Source: an uncultured Rhodospirillales bacterium (GTDB taxonomy: Bacteria; Pseudomonadota; Alphaproteobacteria; Azospirillales; Azospirillaceae). From it: 64,000 nt of DNA. The DNA lies in assembly GCA_903927615.1 (NCBI GenBank), contig CAIYNU010000043.1, positions 1-64,000 on the forward strand. Direction: 5' to 3'. Under the pieces are notes generated by a model, which saw only the letters and a program-made list of their open reading frames with translations, made no database searches and had not been told where the DNA came from. Below, piece after piece: positions 34,287 through 42,637 of this stretch (the first letter of the stretch is position 1; each line of letters opens with the position of its first letter). A program made the position numbers and the translations under genes.

Positions 34287-36266
34287 ATGCCATCCGCCGC
34301 ACTGACCATTGGCCTGGTTCAGATCAACAACAGTTTCTCGGGGCAAAGTTATCTGCCCTATGCCGTGGCTTGCCTGGAAAGTTATGTCCGCCGCCATAGC
34401 CGGGAACCGTTGCGCTATCGCTTTTTGCTGCCGATTTACCGGCGCCTGCCCTGCCGCGAGGCGGTGGCGCAGTTGCTTGAGGCCGATGTCGCGGGGTTCA
34501 GCACCTATGTCTGGAACGGCTGCCTGTCCCTGGAGATCGCCCGCCGGCTGAAGGCCCAAAAGCCCGGCATCCTGATCGTGTTCGGCGGTCCCCATGTCCC
34601 GGACGACACCGAAGCCTTCCTACGCCGGCACCCCTTCATCGATATCGCGATCAACGGCGAGGGCGAAGCGGTGTTTCTCGCCTTGCTGGAACGTCTGCCC
34701 GATCGCGACTGGGGCGGGCTGATGGGGCTGAGTTTTCTCGCCGCCGACGGCCGTTTCGTCCAGACTCCCCGGGCGCCGCGGCTCCAGGATCTGGCCGCCC
34801 TGCCCTCGCCGTATCTGAACGACATCTTTGCGCCGCTGATGCAGGCCTGTCCCGAGGAAAGCTGGATCGGTTTGTGGGAAACCAACCGCGGTTGCCCGTT
34901 CCAATGCACGTATTGCGACTGGGGTTCGGCCACCGCCGCCAAACTCGGCAAGTTCGAGCTGGACCGGTTACGGGGCGAGGTCGACTGGTTCTCGCGGCAC
35001 CGGCTGGAGTTCATCTTCTGTTGCGACGCCAATTTCGGCATCCTGCCCCGGGACATCGAACTGGCCGAGTATGTGGCCAAGACCAAGCGCGAAACCGGCT
35101 ATCCCCAGGCGCTGTCGGTGCAAAATACCAAAAATGCCACCGAACGGGCCTATCGGACCCAGAAAATCCTGTCCGATGCCGGTCTGAGCAAAGGCGTGGC
35201 GTTATCCATGCAGTCGCTCAACAGCGTCGCCCTCAAGAACATCAAGCGAGACAATATTTCGCTTGAGACTTATTTGGAATTGCAGCGGCGGTTTACCCAG
35301 GATCGGGTCGATACGTTCTCCGACCTGATTCTGGGGCTGCCCGGCGAAACCTATGACTCTTTCATCAACGGGATCGATTCCCTGATTTCCTCCGGTCAAC
35401 ATAACCGGATTCAATTCAACGACCTGTCGATCCTGCCCAACGCCGAGATGGCCAACCCGGACTATATCCGGCACCATGGTCTGGTCACGGTGACCAGCGA
35501 AATCATCAATATCCACGGCGCCCGGGTCGAAGTTGAAGACGATGTCCCGGAGATGCAACAACTGGTAATCGCCACCAACACCATGCCGGCCGAAGACTGG
35601 CGGTGGACGCGGGCGATCTGCTGGATGACGGCATTTCTGCATTTCGATAAATTATTCCAAATTCCCTTGATCCTGGTTCACGAACTGACCGGCCTGTCAT
35701 TCCGCACCATGATCGAAGCCTTCATGTCGGTATCGGCTAAAAACTATCCTCTGCTGGCGGAAATGCGCGACTTCTTCCTGGACCAGGCCGGCCTGATCCA
35801 GCAGGGCGGTCCCGAATATGTCTTTTCCGAGCCCTGGCTGGGCATTCACTGGCCTGCCGATGAATATATGTTCATCCAACTGACCGCCGAGCGCCGGCTT
35901 GATGAGTTCTACCTGGAAAGCCGGCACCTGATCTTCGGGCTGGTCGCCGCCGAGGCCATCACGGTGCCGTGGCCGGTCCTGGAGGACGGCATCCGGCTGA
36001 ACCAGGCCTTGATCAAGCAGCCGTTCGTGACCGGCGATCTGACCCTGACCCTGAGCTACGATATCCCCAGCTTCTGGGACGGGATCCGGCAAGGCACCGC
36101 CCCGATGTTGAACCCCGGCCCGGTGACGGTCCGGATCGACCGCTCCACCGTCCGTTATGACGATCTGCTCGACTGGTGCCGCGAGGTGGTCTGGTGGGGC
36201 AATAAAAAAGGCGCCTATCTTTACACCAATCAACAGGTTGAACCCCAACTGGCCGGTCATTTCTGA
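34287..36266 (+). CDS. B12-binding-domain radical SAM enzyme
   Basis: A 659-residue protein. Residues ~1-140 form a cobalamin-binding-like Rossmann domain (VAGFSTYVWNGCLSLEIARR, ILIVFGGPHVPDDTEAFL, AINGEGEAVFLALL) without the DxHxxG His. A radical SAM motif CPFQCTYC follows at Cys 203/207/210, with FIFCCDANFGILPRD and DLILGLPGETYDSFI. The last ~200 residues are a long extension lacking Cys-rich motifs. Class B cobalamin radical SAM enzymes methylate unactivated carbons or rearrange substrates; C-methylation of a sugar would fit the neighbouring transketolase and methyltransferase genes (inference). AGGAAAG precedes the ATG. Confidence 0.8.
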   Translation: MPSAALTIGLVQINNSFSGQSYLPYAVACLESYVRRHSREPLRYRFLLPIYRRLPCREAVAQLLEADVAGFSTYVWNGCLSLEIARRLKAQKPGILIVFGGPHVPDDTEAFLRRHPFIDIAINGEGEAVFLALLERLPDRDWGGLMGLSFLAADGRFVQTPRAPRLQDLAALPSPYLNDIFAPLMQACPEESWIGLWETNRGCPFQCTYCDWGSATAAKLGKFELDRLRGEVDWFSRHRLEFIFCCDANFGILPRDIELAEYVAKTKRETGYPQALSVQNTKNATERAYRTQKILSDAGLSKGVALSMQSLNSVALKNIKRDNISLETYLELQRRFTQDRVDTFSDLILGLPGETYDSFINGIDSLISSGQHNRIQFNDLSILPNAEMANPDYIRHHGLVTVTSEIINIHGARVEVEDDVPEMQQLVIATNTMPAEDWRWTRAICWMTAFLHFDKLFQIPLILVHELTGLSFRTMIEAFMSVSAKNYPLLAEMRDFFLDQAGLIQQGGPEYVFSEPWLGIHWPADEYMFIQLTAERRLDEFYLESRHLIFGLVAAEAITVPWPVLEDGIRLNQALIKQPFVTGDLTLTLSYDIPSFWDGIRQGTAPMLNPGPVTVRIDRSTVRYDDLLDWCREVVWWGNKKGAYLYTNQQVEPQLAGHF

Positions 36267-36376
36267 GGGACGGCGCGCTTTGACCCCCAGCCGGCAATCC
36301 GTTAGCGTCAATGACCATCACAATATCGACAGGCCAGAATATTTCCAGGCCAGCCCCCTGCCAAGGATCACCAACC

Positions 36377-37333
36377 ATGCATGACCGTCCGCTTGGTGCG
36401 ACCGGCCTGACCGTTTCGGTCATTGGCTTTGGCGGGTGGGGGATCGGCGGCCGGGTCGACGGCGGGCGTTCTTACGGGGCCACCGAGGATGCGGTCTCGG
36501 TGGCGGCGCTGGAGGCGGCCTTCGCGGCCGGCGTCACCTTTTACGATACGGCGCCGCTTTACGGCCATGGCCACAGCGAATCCCTGATCGGCCAGACCTT
36601 CGCCGACCGCCGGGATCGGGTGGTGATCGCCACCAAGGCCGGCTATACCGGCTTTGACGCGCCGGCCGACTATCACCCGGCGGCCCTGCGCCGCTCGCTC
36701 GACGCCAGCCTGCGCCGGTTGCGCACCGATTATGTTGATTTTTTTCAACTGCACGACGCCGGCCCCGCTGACTTGCGCGATCATCCGGACATTCCCGAGA
36801 CCCTGGACCGGCTGCGCGAGGCCGGATGGATCCGGGCCTGGGGCGCCAGCGTCAAACGGCCGGATCACGGGCTGGAGTGGCTTACGCATCCGGGCTGCGC
36901 CGCGCTCCAGGTGAATTTCAGCATGATGGACCTGCGTTGTCTCGAGTGCGGGCTGTTGGAGCGGGCAGCGGCCCGGGGAGTCGGCATCATCGCCCGAACC
37001 CCGCTGAATTTCGGCTTCCTGACCGGCACCCTGACCGGCACCGAAACCTTTCCCGCCGATGACCATCGCAGCCGATGGCCCCGGGCGCAGCTTCTGGCGT
37101 GGGCCGACGGCGCCCGCCGGTTGCTGGCGGCACCGGCGCCGCCCGGCGAAACCGCCACCACCACGGCGCTGCGCTTCGTTCTGGCCTTCCCGGCGGTCTC
37201 GAGCACCATCCCGGGCATGCTGACGCCCGGACATGTGGCGGAAAACACCGTGGCCGGCCACCGCGACCCCCTCGACCCGGTCGCGGTGGCCGAACGGCTG
37301 GCCATCAGTCGCGGTCTGTCCCTGATGCCATGA
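36377..37333 (+). CDS. Aldo/keto reductase
   Basis: A 318-residue AKR with the catalytic tetrad visible: Asp and Tyr in TFYDTAPLYGHGHSE, Lys in VVIATKAGY, His in DFFQLHD. The N-terminal RPLGATGLTVSVIGFGGWGI and the C-terminal ALRFVLAFPAVSSTIPG fit the family. I start at ATG 36377, which has AAGGA upstream and gives the normal AKR N-terminus; the ATG at 36311 would add an unlikely leader. It likely reduces a keto-sugar intermediate. It overlaps the next gene by ATGA. Confidence 0.85.
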   Translation: MHDRPLGATGLTVSVIGFGGWGIGGRVDGGRSYGATEDAVSVAALEAAFAAGVTFYDTAPLYGHGHSESLIGQTFADRRDRVVIATKAGYTGFDAPADYHPAALRRSLDASLRRLRTDYVDFFQLHDAGPADLRDHPDIPETLDRLREAGWIRAWGASVKRPDHGLEWLTHPGCAALQVNFSMMDLRCLECGLLERAAARGVGIIARTPLNFGFLTGTLTGTETFPADDHRSRWPRAQLLAWADGARRLLAAPAPPGETATTTALRFVLAFPAVSSTIPGMLTPGHVAENTVAGHRDPLDPVAVAERLAISRGLSLMP

Positions 37334-39078
37334 CCAGACTGGCCATCCATCACTCTTTCCCGGGTCAGGGCGAGAGTGAATCCGCCGAGCGCATCGCGAT
37401 TGCCGCCCGCCGGATCGGACTGAACGCCAAAATCGTGGTGGACCGGTGCGAAATCCCGCCCTTCGATCCGGATCTGGTGTTGTGCATGTCCCACCACGAA
37501 GGCAAGACCACCCGTTACCCGACCTATGGCGTGATGCTGGTCCCGACCGCCTGGTACCAGACCACCCCCGAGGCCCTGGAGCGCATCCTCAGCTATGACG
37601 GTTATCTCACCACCTCGGAGCAAACCGCGGCGTGGATTACCGGGCTGACCACCGCGTGTTACGGCCGGCCGGCCCGGATTGCCGCTTATATCAACACGAT
37701 GCCCGCGACCTCGTTCGTTCCGGTGACGCTCGATGCTCCGAAGCTGGCCTATATCGGCGGAAATTGGGATGGCTGGCGCCACCTGGAGTTGCTGAAAGCC
37801 CTGGAGCACCGGAATTGCCTGCGTTGTTACGGCCCGGCCGATCGCTGGCGCCACATGGCCCCCGCGGCTTATGGCGGACCGGTCCCCTTTGACGGACACA
37901 GTGCGTTGGCGGTTTATCGGGCCGCCGGTGCCGGTCTTGGCATCGACCGGGCGGATTTCATCGACGAGGCCCTGCCGAGCGTCCGCATCTTTGAAATCAC
38001 CGCGGCGGCGGCGGCGGCGATCATGGGTGATACCCCCTTCGTCCGCCGGGCTTTCGGCGAGACCGTATGGTATTTCGATCCCACCGCCCCGGCCCGGGTG
38101 ATGGCCTGGCAGATTCAACGCCATCTGGCCGGAATTGCGGCCCATCCCGAGGCCGCCCGGGAGCGGGTGCTGGCCGCTCATACCCTGTTTAACCGGACAT
38201 TTGCCCTGGAACGGCTGCTGCCCAATGTGCTGGCGCTGCACCGGCAGGTGCAGGCCGAGGCCCCCCGGCCGACCCCGACCGTCGAGACCTTGGCCTTTTG
38301 CCGGAACTGGTGGGCGGCGAACGGCGGGCGGCACACACCGCTGGTGCTGTTTCAGGACCTGACGCCCCCCGCCCCGGCCGACCGGATCGAAACCGAGCCG
38401 TTGCCGCCCGGACTTTCGGGACGGCTGGAAGTCCATGTGCAGACGCCGCCGGGGCAAACTCCGCGGGGCCGGGTGACGCTGGCCGGCCGGGCCGGGGCGG
38501 CCGGAACGCCGCGGGCCTTTGACCTGGACCCCGACGCCATGACCCTGATCGGCGACGTTTGGCGCCGGATCATCCCCCTCGATGCCCTTCCCGAGGCCGC
38601 CCGGGGCTTGGTCATCGAGATCACACCGGCCTCGGGCGGTGACCTGGCGCTGCTGGGATTGGGCTTGCGCCTGACCGTCCCCGACACCCGGGAGTCCCTG
38701 GCCCGGATTGCCGCCGAAGGCGCGGTTTGGATTTACGGCACCGGTGAAGGCGGACGCCGGGTGGCCGAAACGCTGTTGCGCGTCACCGACCCCCGGGCGC
38801 CATCGCCTCTGGCCGGTTTCATCGACGATTTCCGGATCGCCGCCCTGCTTGGCCACGAGGTCCGGCCGCTGGCGTTGACCGCACCCCTGATGCATCCCGG
38901 CGACGCGGTGGTGATCGCCAGCCAGCATTGGGCCAGCCTGTGGCCGCGCCTGGCCGGACTGCCGCCGCGCCGGCTCTATACCGCACATCCCGGCTACGGC
39001 ACCGAGGCAACCCGGTTGCCGCCCTGGCCGGTGACCCGACCGGTCGTTGACAAACTCCGGAGCGTTCATGCACCATGA
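37330..39078 (+). CDS. CgeB-like glycosyltransferase with C-terminal Rossmann-like domain
   Basis: The 582-residue protein begins TRLAIHHSFPGQGESESAER and continues with a GT-B-like plan: PKLAYIGGNWDGWRHLELLK, LRCYGPADRWRHMAP and LPSVRIFEITAAAAAAIMGD, as in CgeB/GT4-like enzymes where the sugar donor binds the second lobe. From residue ~462 it carries a separate domain (AVWIYGTGEGGRRVAETLLR, LAGFIDD, VVIASQHWASLWPRL). This domain matches the N-terminal domain of the GT41-like protein at 18871. Expected to act in the cytoplasm on a glycan or protein. Overlaps both neighbours. Confidence 0.65.
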   Translation: MTRLAIHHSFPGQGESESAERIAIAARRIGLNAKIVVDRCEIPPFDPDLVLCMSHHEGKTTRYPTYGVMLVPTAWYQTTPEALERILSYDGYLTTSEQTAAWITGLTTACYGRPARIAAYINTMPATSFVPVTLDAPKLAYIGGNWDGWRHLELLKALEHRNCLRCYGPADRWRHMAPAAYGGPVPFDGHSALAVYRAAGAGLGIDRADFIDEALPSVRIFEITAAAAAAIMGDTPFVRRAFGETVWYFDPTAPARVMAWQIQRHLAGIAAHPEAARERVLAAHTLFNRTFALERLLPNVLALHRQVQAEAPRPTPTVETLAFCRNWWAANGGRHTPLVLFQDLTPPAPADRIETEPLPPGLSGRLEVHVQTPPGQTPRGRVTLAGRAGAAGTPRAFDLDPDAMTLIGDVWRRIIPLDALPEAARGLVIEITPASGGDLALLGLGLRLTVPDTRESLARIAAEGAVWIYGTGEGGRRVAETLLRVTDPRAPSPLAGFIDDFRIAALLGHEVRPLALTAPLMHPGDAVVIASQHWASLWPRLAGLPPRRLYTAHPGYGTEATRLPPWPVTRPVVDKLRSVHAP

Positions 39079-40291
39079 TCCCGTATCGTTGACGATGCAC
39101 CAGAACCCCCAGGCCATCCCCATGATGAACGCTGCGCCTTCCCCGCCGTCCGCTCTGACGCACGTTCTGGGTCGTATGGAACAGTGCCTGGATAGCCGTA
39201 AGGAAGAACATCGATATTATCCGATCCAGGCCGATGACCTGATTTTCACCACGGCCTGCCCGGTTTGTGGCAGCGGCGAAGCCGTGACTCTGGTCGAGGT
39301 CTCCCTGCCCGATGATCTGGTCTTCCATGCCACGGCGGTCTGCCGGTCCTGCCTGTTCGTCTTCCGCCCGGTCTCGCCGTCCTATCACTGGTTCCAGCGA
39401 TGCTGGGCCCGGATTGCCACCGGCACTTTGGAAGTTTTCAATACCGCTCTCGAAACCGAGCGCCGGGAGCGTTACCGGATTTATCTGGGGCTGATGCAGG
39501 CCTGCCGGCCGACCGGGCGGGTGCTGGATGTCGGCGCCGCCTATGGCTCGGGAACCCAGCTTTTCGCCGAGGCCGGCTATCAGGTTTCAGCCCTGGAGCC
39601 GGAAAACGACCGGGCCAACTATATTCGCCGGTCGCTGGGGATTCCGGTCTATCAGACCGTGCTTCAGACCTTCGAGAGTGAGCCCGGAACTTGGGATATC
39701 GTGCTGTTATCCCATTGTCTGGAGCATGTGGACGGCCCGGCCGAGATTCTCGCCAAGGTTCACCGCTGGCTGGTCCCGGGCGGCCTGGTCTATCTCGAGG
39801 TTCCCGATCTCTGGGACATCGTCGATTGGACCGACGGCCTGTTCATGACCCACAAAAGCAACTTCACGCCGGAAAACCTGTCCTGGCTGGTGCGCCGTCA
39901 GGGCTTCGACATCCTTCAGACCCGGACCATCCCGCGCACCGCCGGCGAGACCAGCGGCTTTGCCCTGGTGCTGCAACGCCGGGATTTCGCCGAGGCCCAT
40001 GACGAAACCGCCGTGGTGGCGCCGTTTGTCCTGACCGACCCGGCCGGATCGCTGATCGCGGTCCAGCACTGTTACCGCAAGGACCTGTCTGACCTGGCGC
40101 CGCCCCTGGATCAGCCGGTGTTGTTGCGGGTTCCCTATCTCGATCAGTTCTATCACACCATCCGCCGCGACTGCGGCCGCTTTGTCCGCGAGATCATCCC
40201 GGGCGGCCAACAGCGTCTGGTCTTTGTCCCGAGACCGGAGCCCCCTGCATCCGGGGGGGCCAGGAGCAACGCCCCATTGGCGCCCGGATAG
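39068..40291 (+). CDS. SAM-dependent methyltransferase with N-terminal zinc-ribbon-like motif
   Basis: About 407 residues. An N-terminal CPVCGSGE with CRSCLFVF forms a Cys4 zinc-ribbon-like element, common in sugar C- and O-methyltransferases. Then comes the class I SAM fold: RVLDVGAAYGSGTQLFAEAG, SALEPENDRA, WDIVLLSHCLEHVDGPAEIL and PGGLVYLEVPDLWD. Several nearby ATGs (39068, 39122, 39125) are possible; I give the one coupled to the upstream stop. The last four residues and the stop codon (LAPG-stop) lie in a repeat shared with the end of the gene at 56054. It probably methylates a sugar residue. Confidence 0.75.
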   Translation: MHHDPVSLTMHQNPQAIPMMNAAPSPPSALTHVLGRMEQCLDSRKEEHRYYPIQADDLIFTTACPVCGSGEAVTLVEVSLPDDLVFHATAVCRSCLFVFRPVSPSYHWFQRCWARIATGTLEVFNTALETERRERYRIYLGLMQACRPTGRVLDVGAAYGSGTQLFAEAGYQVSALEPENDRANYIRRSLGIPVYQTVLQTFESEPGTWDIVLLSHCLEHVDGPAEILAKVHRWLVPGGLVYLEVPDLWDIVDWTDGLFMTHKSNFTPENLSWLVRRQGFDILQTRTIPRTAGETSGFALVLQRRDFAEAHDETAVVAPFVLTDPAGSLIAVQHCYRKDLSDLAPPLDQPVLLRVPYLDQFYHTIRRDCGRFVREIIPGGQQRLVFVPRPEPPASGGARSNAPLAPG

Positions 40292-40363
40292 GGAATGGGT
40301 TTAAACCAAATGATTTTGTGGACTCTGCCCACACCCGCAAAGGGCCGGTCGGCCCTTTGACCC
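40278..40363. repeat. Stop-codon-overlapping repeat, copy 1
   Basis: From GCGCCCGGATAGGGAA through a palindrome at 40339-40360 (AAAGGGCCGG/TCGGCCCTTT), this stretch is ~85% identical by eye to 57486-57573. In both places the in-frame TAG of the upstream gene is part of the repeat. The palindrome can form a hairpin after the gene and may act as a terminator. Confidence 0.8.
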
Positions 40364-40472
40364 CATGACGTCATGAGACGCCCGCAACGGGCCGGTCCCG
40401 AGCCGGCCGCTCGTCGTCATGGCCAAAAGAGGCGCCACCGGTCTCCGTGACGGTCTTGCATGACGTGCGTCA
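40364..40472. promoter_or_regulatory. Cluster of TGACG palindromes upstream of parA; candidate operator or parS
   Basis: CATGACGTCATG (40364-40375) is a perfect 12-base palindrome. TGACGTGCGTCA (40461-40472) is a second with the same half-site, and GTGACGG (40447-40453) and CGTCATGG (40413-40420) are further half-sites. They lie in the ~310-base region before parA. ParA-type proteins with an N-terminal HTH, and ParB, bind such inverted repeats, so an autoregulatory operator or centromere is likely. No canonical chromosomal-type parS is seen. Confidence 0.45.
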
Positions 40473-40601
40473 CTCCGGTATGTCGTCGCAACACCCTGAG
40501 CAAACGTCCTGAGCCAACCTCATGAGGTTTGCCCACACAACGATCCCCCGTGGGCACAACGCCCGCCGGGGCGGGAAGCGGCGGGCGGGGAGTGGCGGCC
40601 A

Positions 40602-41588
40602 ATGGACGGAGATGCGGTGAAGGCGGCGCGGGAGCGGCGGGGCGTGACCCAGGAAGACTTTGCATCCTGGCTGAATCACGTGTCCGGTCGCAAATATGAT
40701 CGGTCCCGGGTGTCGCGCTGGGAAACCGGGGCCGAGCGGATTCCGGCTGACGTGGTCGGCATGATCATGCTCGGGGAATTGTCGTTCAGTCCGAACGGAC
40801 GGTGTCTGGTCATCGCCGTGGCCAACCAAAAGGGCGGGGTGGCCAAGACCGAGACCAGCGTCAATATGGTCTATATTCTGGCCCGGGCCGGGGCGCGGAC
40901 GCTGCTGGTCGATGCCGACAGCCAGGGCAATGCCACCCGTCATGTGGGCATCGGCAAGGGCGAGAGCAAACGGCTCGAAGCGGAGGGCCGGACGCTGTAT
41001 CACGCCCTGACCGGCAAAACCCCGGTCGCCGCCGTGGTCAGGGACACCACGGTGGCCAACCTCCATGTCATCCCCAGTTCCATCGCGCTGGCGGTTGCCG
41101 AGAGTGAATTGGGCGGCGTTGACCGGAACCGCATGAGGGATACCCTGACCGGGATCAGGGACCGCTACGACTATATGGTCATCGACTGCTCGCCCAGCCT
41201 GGGGGTGGTGACGGTGAATGCCCTGACCGCGGCGGATCATGTGCTGATCCCGGTGCAGACCGAACCCTACGCCATCGACGGCTTCGAGCATCTGCGGGCG
41301 ACCATCGACAGTGTCCGGGATCGCTCCAACGACGCGCTGCGCATTCACGGCATCGTGCCGACGCTCTACAATTCGCGGCAATCCCAGGACCGGGCGTCGC
41401 TGGACGATATCCGGCGGGAAGGCCGAAAGCGCGGCGTGCCGGTGTTCGAAGCGATTCCCCGGGCGACGGTTTGCGCCCAGGCCGCCGCGGCCAACCGGAT
41501 CACCCTGGATGCCGATCCGGGCACCCCGGGACTATCCTCGTACATCGAAATTGCCGTGAGCCTGGGAGGCATCAGCTATGGCGCCTAA
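40602..41588 (+). CDS. parA: ParA partition ATPase with N-terminal HTH domain (type Ia)
   Basis: A 328-residue protein. Residues 1-60 form an XRE-like helix-turn-helix (AARERRGVTQEDFASWLN, RSRVSRWETGAERIPADVV). Residues ~68-320 are the ParA/MinD ATPase with the deviant Walker A NQKGGVAKTETSVNM (Lys 77, 83), LLVDADSQGN and YDYMVIDCSPSLGVVTVNAL. An N-terminal DNA-binding domain is typical of plasmid type Ia ParA, which represses its own operon. GGAG sits about 9 bases before the ATG. parB starts 11 bases before its end. This places the window on a low-copy replicon or chromid. Confidence 0.93.
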   Translation: MDGDAVKAARERRGVTQEDFASWLNHVSGRKYDRSRVSRWETGAERIPADVVGMIMLGELSFSPNGRCLVIAVANQKGGVAKTETSVNMVYILARAGARTLLVDADSQGNATRHVGIGKGESKRLEAEGRTLYHALTGKTPVAAVVRDTTVANLHVIPSSIALAVAESELGGVDRNRMRDTLTGIRDRYDYMVIDCSPSLGVVTVNALTAADHVLIPVQTEPYAIDGFEHLRATIDSVRDRSNDALRIHGIVPTLYNSRQSQDRASLDDIRREGRKRGVPVFEAIPRATVCAQAAAANRITLDADPGTPGLSSYIEIAVSLGGISYGA

Positions 41589-42483
41589 ACTGAAGCGCGT
41601 GGTGGAGGATGACGACGGCGGGGCCTCCGGCGCCCCGACGGTTCCGGAGGCCCCGGCCGCCCTGTTCGGCGCGCCGCCCTCTCCCGAATTCTCGAAACTC
41701 CGCCAGGGTTTTCGCGAGGTCAGGGTCGACGCCATCCGCCCGAACCCGAACCAGGCGCGAACGGTGTTCGATGACGACGCCCTGACCTTGTTGGCGTCGT
41801 CCATCGAACGACACGGCTTGCAGCAGCCGATCATCGTCCGGCCCGAAGCCGGCGGCGGCTATGTCCTGATCGCCGGTGAACGGCGGCTCCGGGCGCACCG
41901 GCGGCTTGACCGGGAGACGATTCCGGCCTTCGTCAGCACCGGCGGGGCCGATGAAATCGCGCTCATCGAAAACATTCAGCGGGTGGACCTGGACGCGGTC
42001 GAACTGGCCCGGGGTCTGCACGGGCTGGTGGAAACCCACCATTACACCCAGGAACAGGTCGGAGCGGTGGTCGGGATGCCCCGGGAAGACGTGACCAAGG
42101 TGCTGGGAATCCTGCGCCTGCCCGTCTCCATTCTCCAGGACTATCACTCGGTGGCCGGCCGAGTCTCCCGGTCGACCCTGTGTGAACTGGCGCAACTGAC
42201 CGGGACCGAGACCGAGGCGGCGGTGCTGGCGCTGTGGGAGCAGACCAAGACCGGCGGTCGGGACGTGATCCGGCAGGTGAAGAAGGCCCGGCGGGAGGCG
42301 ACCCCGCCCGACGGACACGCGTTACTCAGAGTGGGCCGGACCCTGCAATCCCTGGAGAAATCCGTAGCGGTCTTGACCGGCGATGCCGGGCTGCTGGAAG
42401 CGGCGCATCGGGACCGGCTGCTGAAGCTCCGGGACCGGATCAACGGGCTGCTCGGTGATGTGTGCGCGAACACAAACGCATAG
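41578..42483 (+). CDS. parB: ParB centromere-binding protein
   Basis: A 301-residue ParB-family protein. The N-terminal CTPase region contains IRPNPNQART, SSIERHGLQQPIIVRPEAGG and LIAGERRLRAHRRL (GERRxRA motif), then EIALIENIQRVDLDAVELAR. A central HTH follows (YTQEQVGAVVGMPREDVTKV LGILRLP). The C-terminus is a short helical dimerisation region. It overlaps parA by 11 bases. The stop lies at 42481-42483; 155 bases follow before the next gene. Confidence 0.93.
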   Translation: MAPKLKRVVEDDDGGASGAPTVPEAPAALFGAPPSPEFSKLRQGFREVRVDAIRPNPNQARTVFDDDALTLLASSIERHGLQQPIIVRPEAGGGYVLIAGERRLRAHRRLDRETIPAFVSTGGADEIALIENIQRVDLDAVELARGLHGLVETHHYTQEQVGAVVGMPREDVTKVLGILRLPVSILQDYHSVAGRVSRSTLCELAQLTGTETEAAVLALWEQTKTGGRDVIRQVKKARREATPPDGHALLRVGRTLQSLEKSVAVLTGDAGLLEAAHRDRLLKLRDRINGLLGDVCANTNA

Positions 42484-42637
42484 AGTGTATCTTACTCGCG
42501 TGTTGTTCCAATTCCCGCGAGGTGCCGGTTCAGGACCGGTTCCGGGCATCGTGCGTTGAATTGTCAAGACCCCGGCATCGGCGTTAGGATGACTCCCTGG
42601 AGCCCCGCCCGTCCCCGTCCGAAAGGCGACCCTGACC

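Noticed and set aside
36865-39123. 752-codon - strand frame opposite the AKR and CgeB-like genes
   Set aside because: Antisense shadow; Gln/Gly/Arg-rich, no motif.
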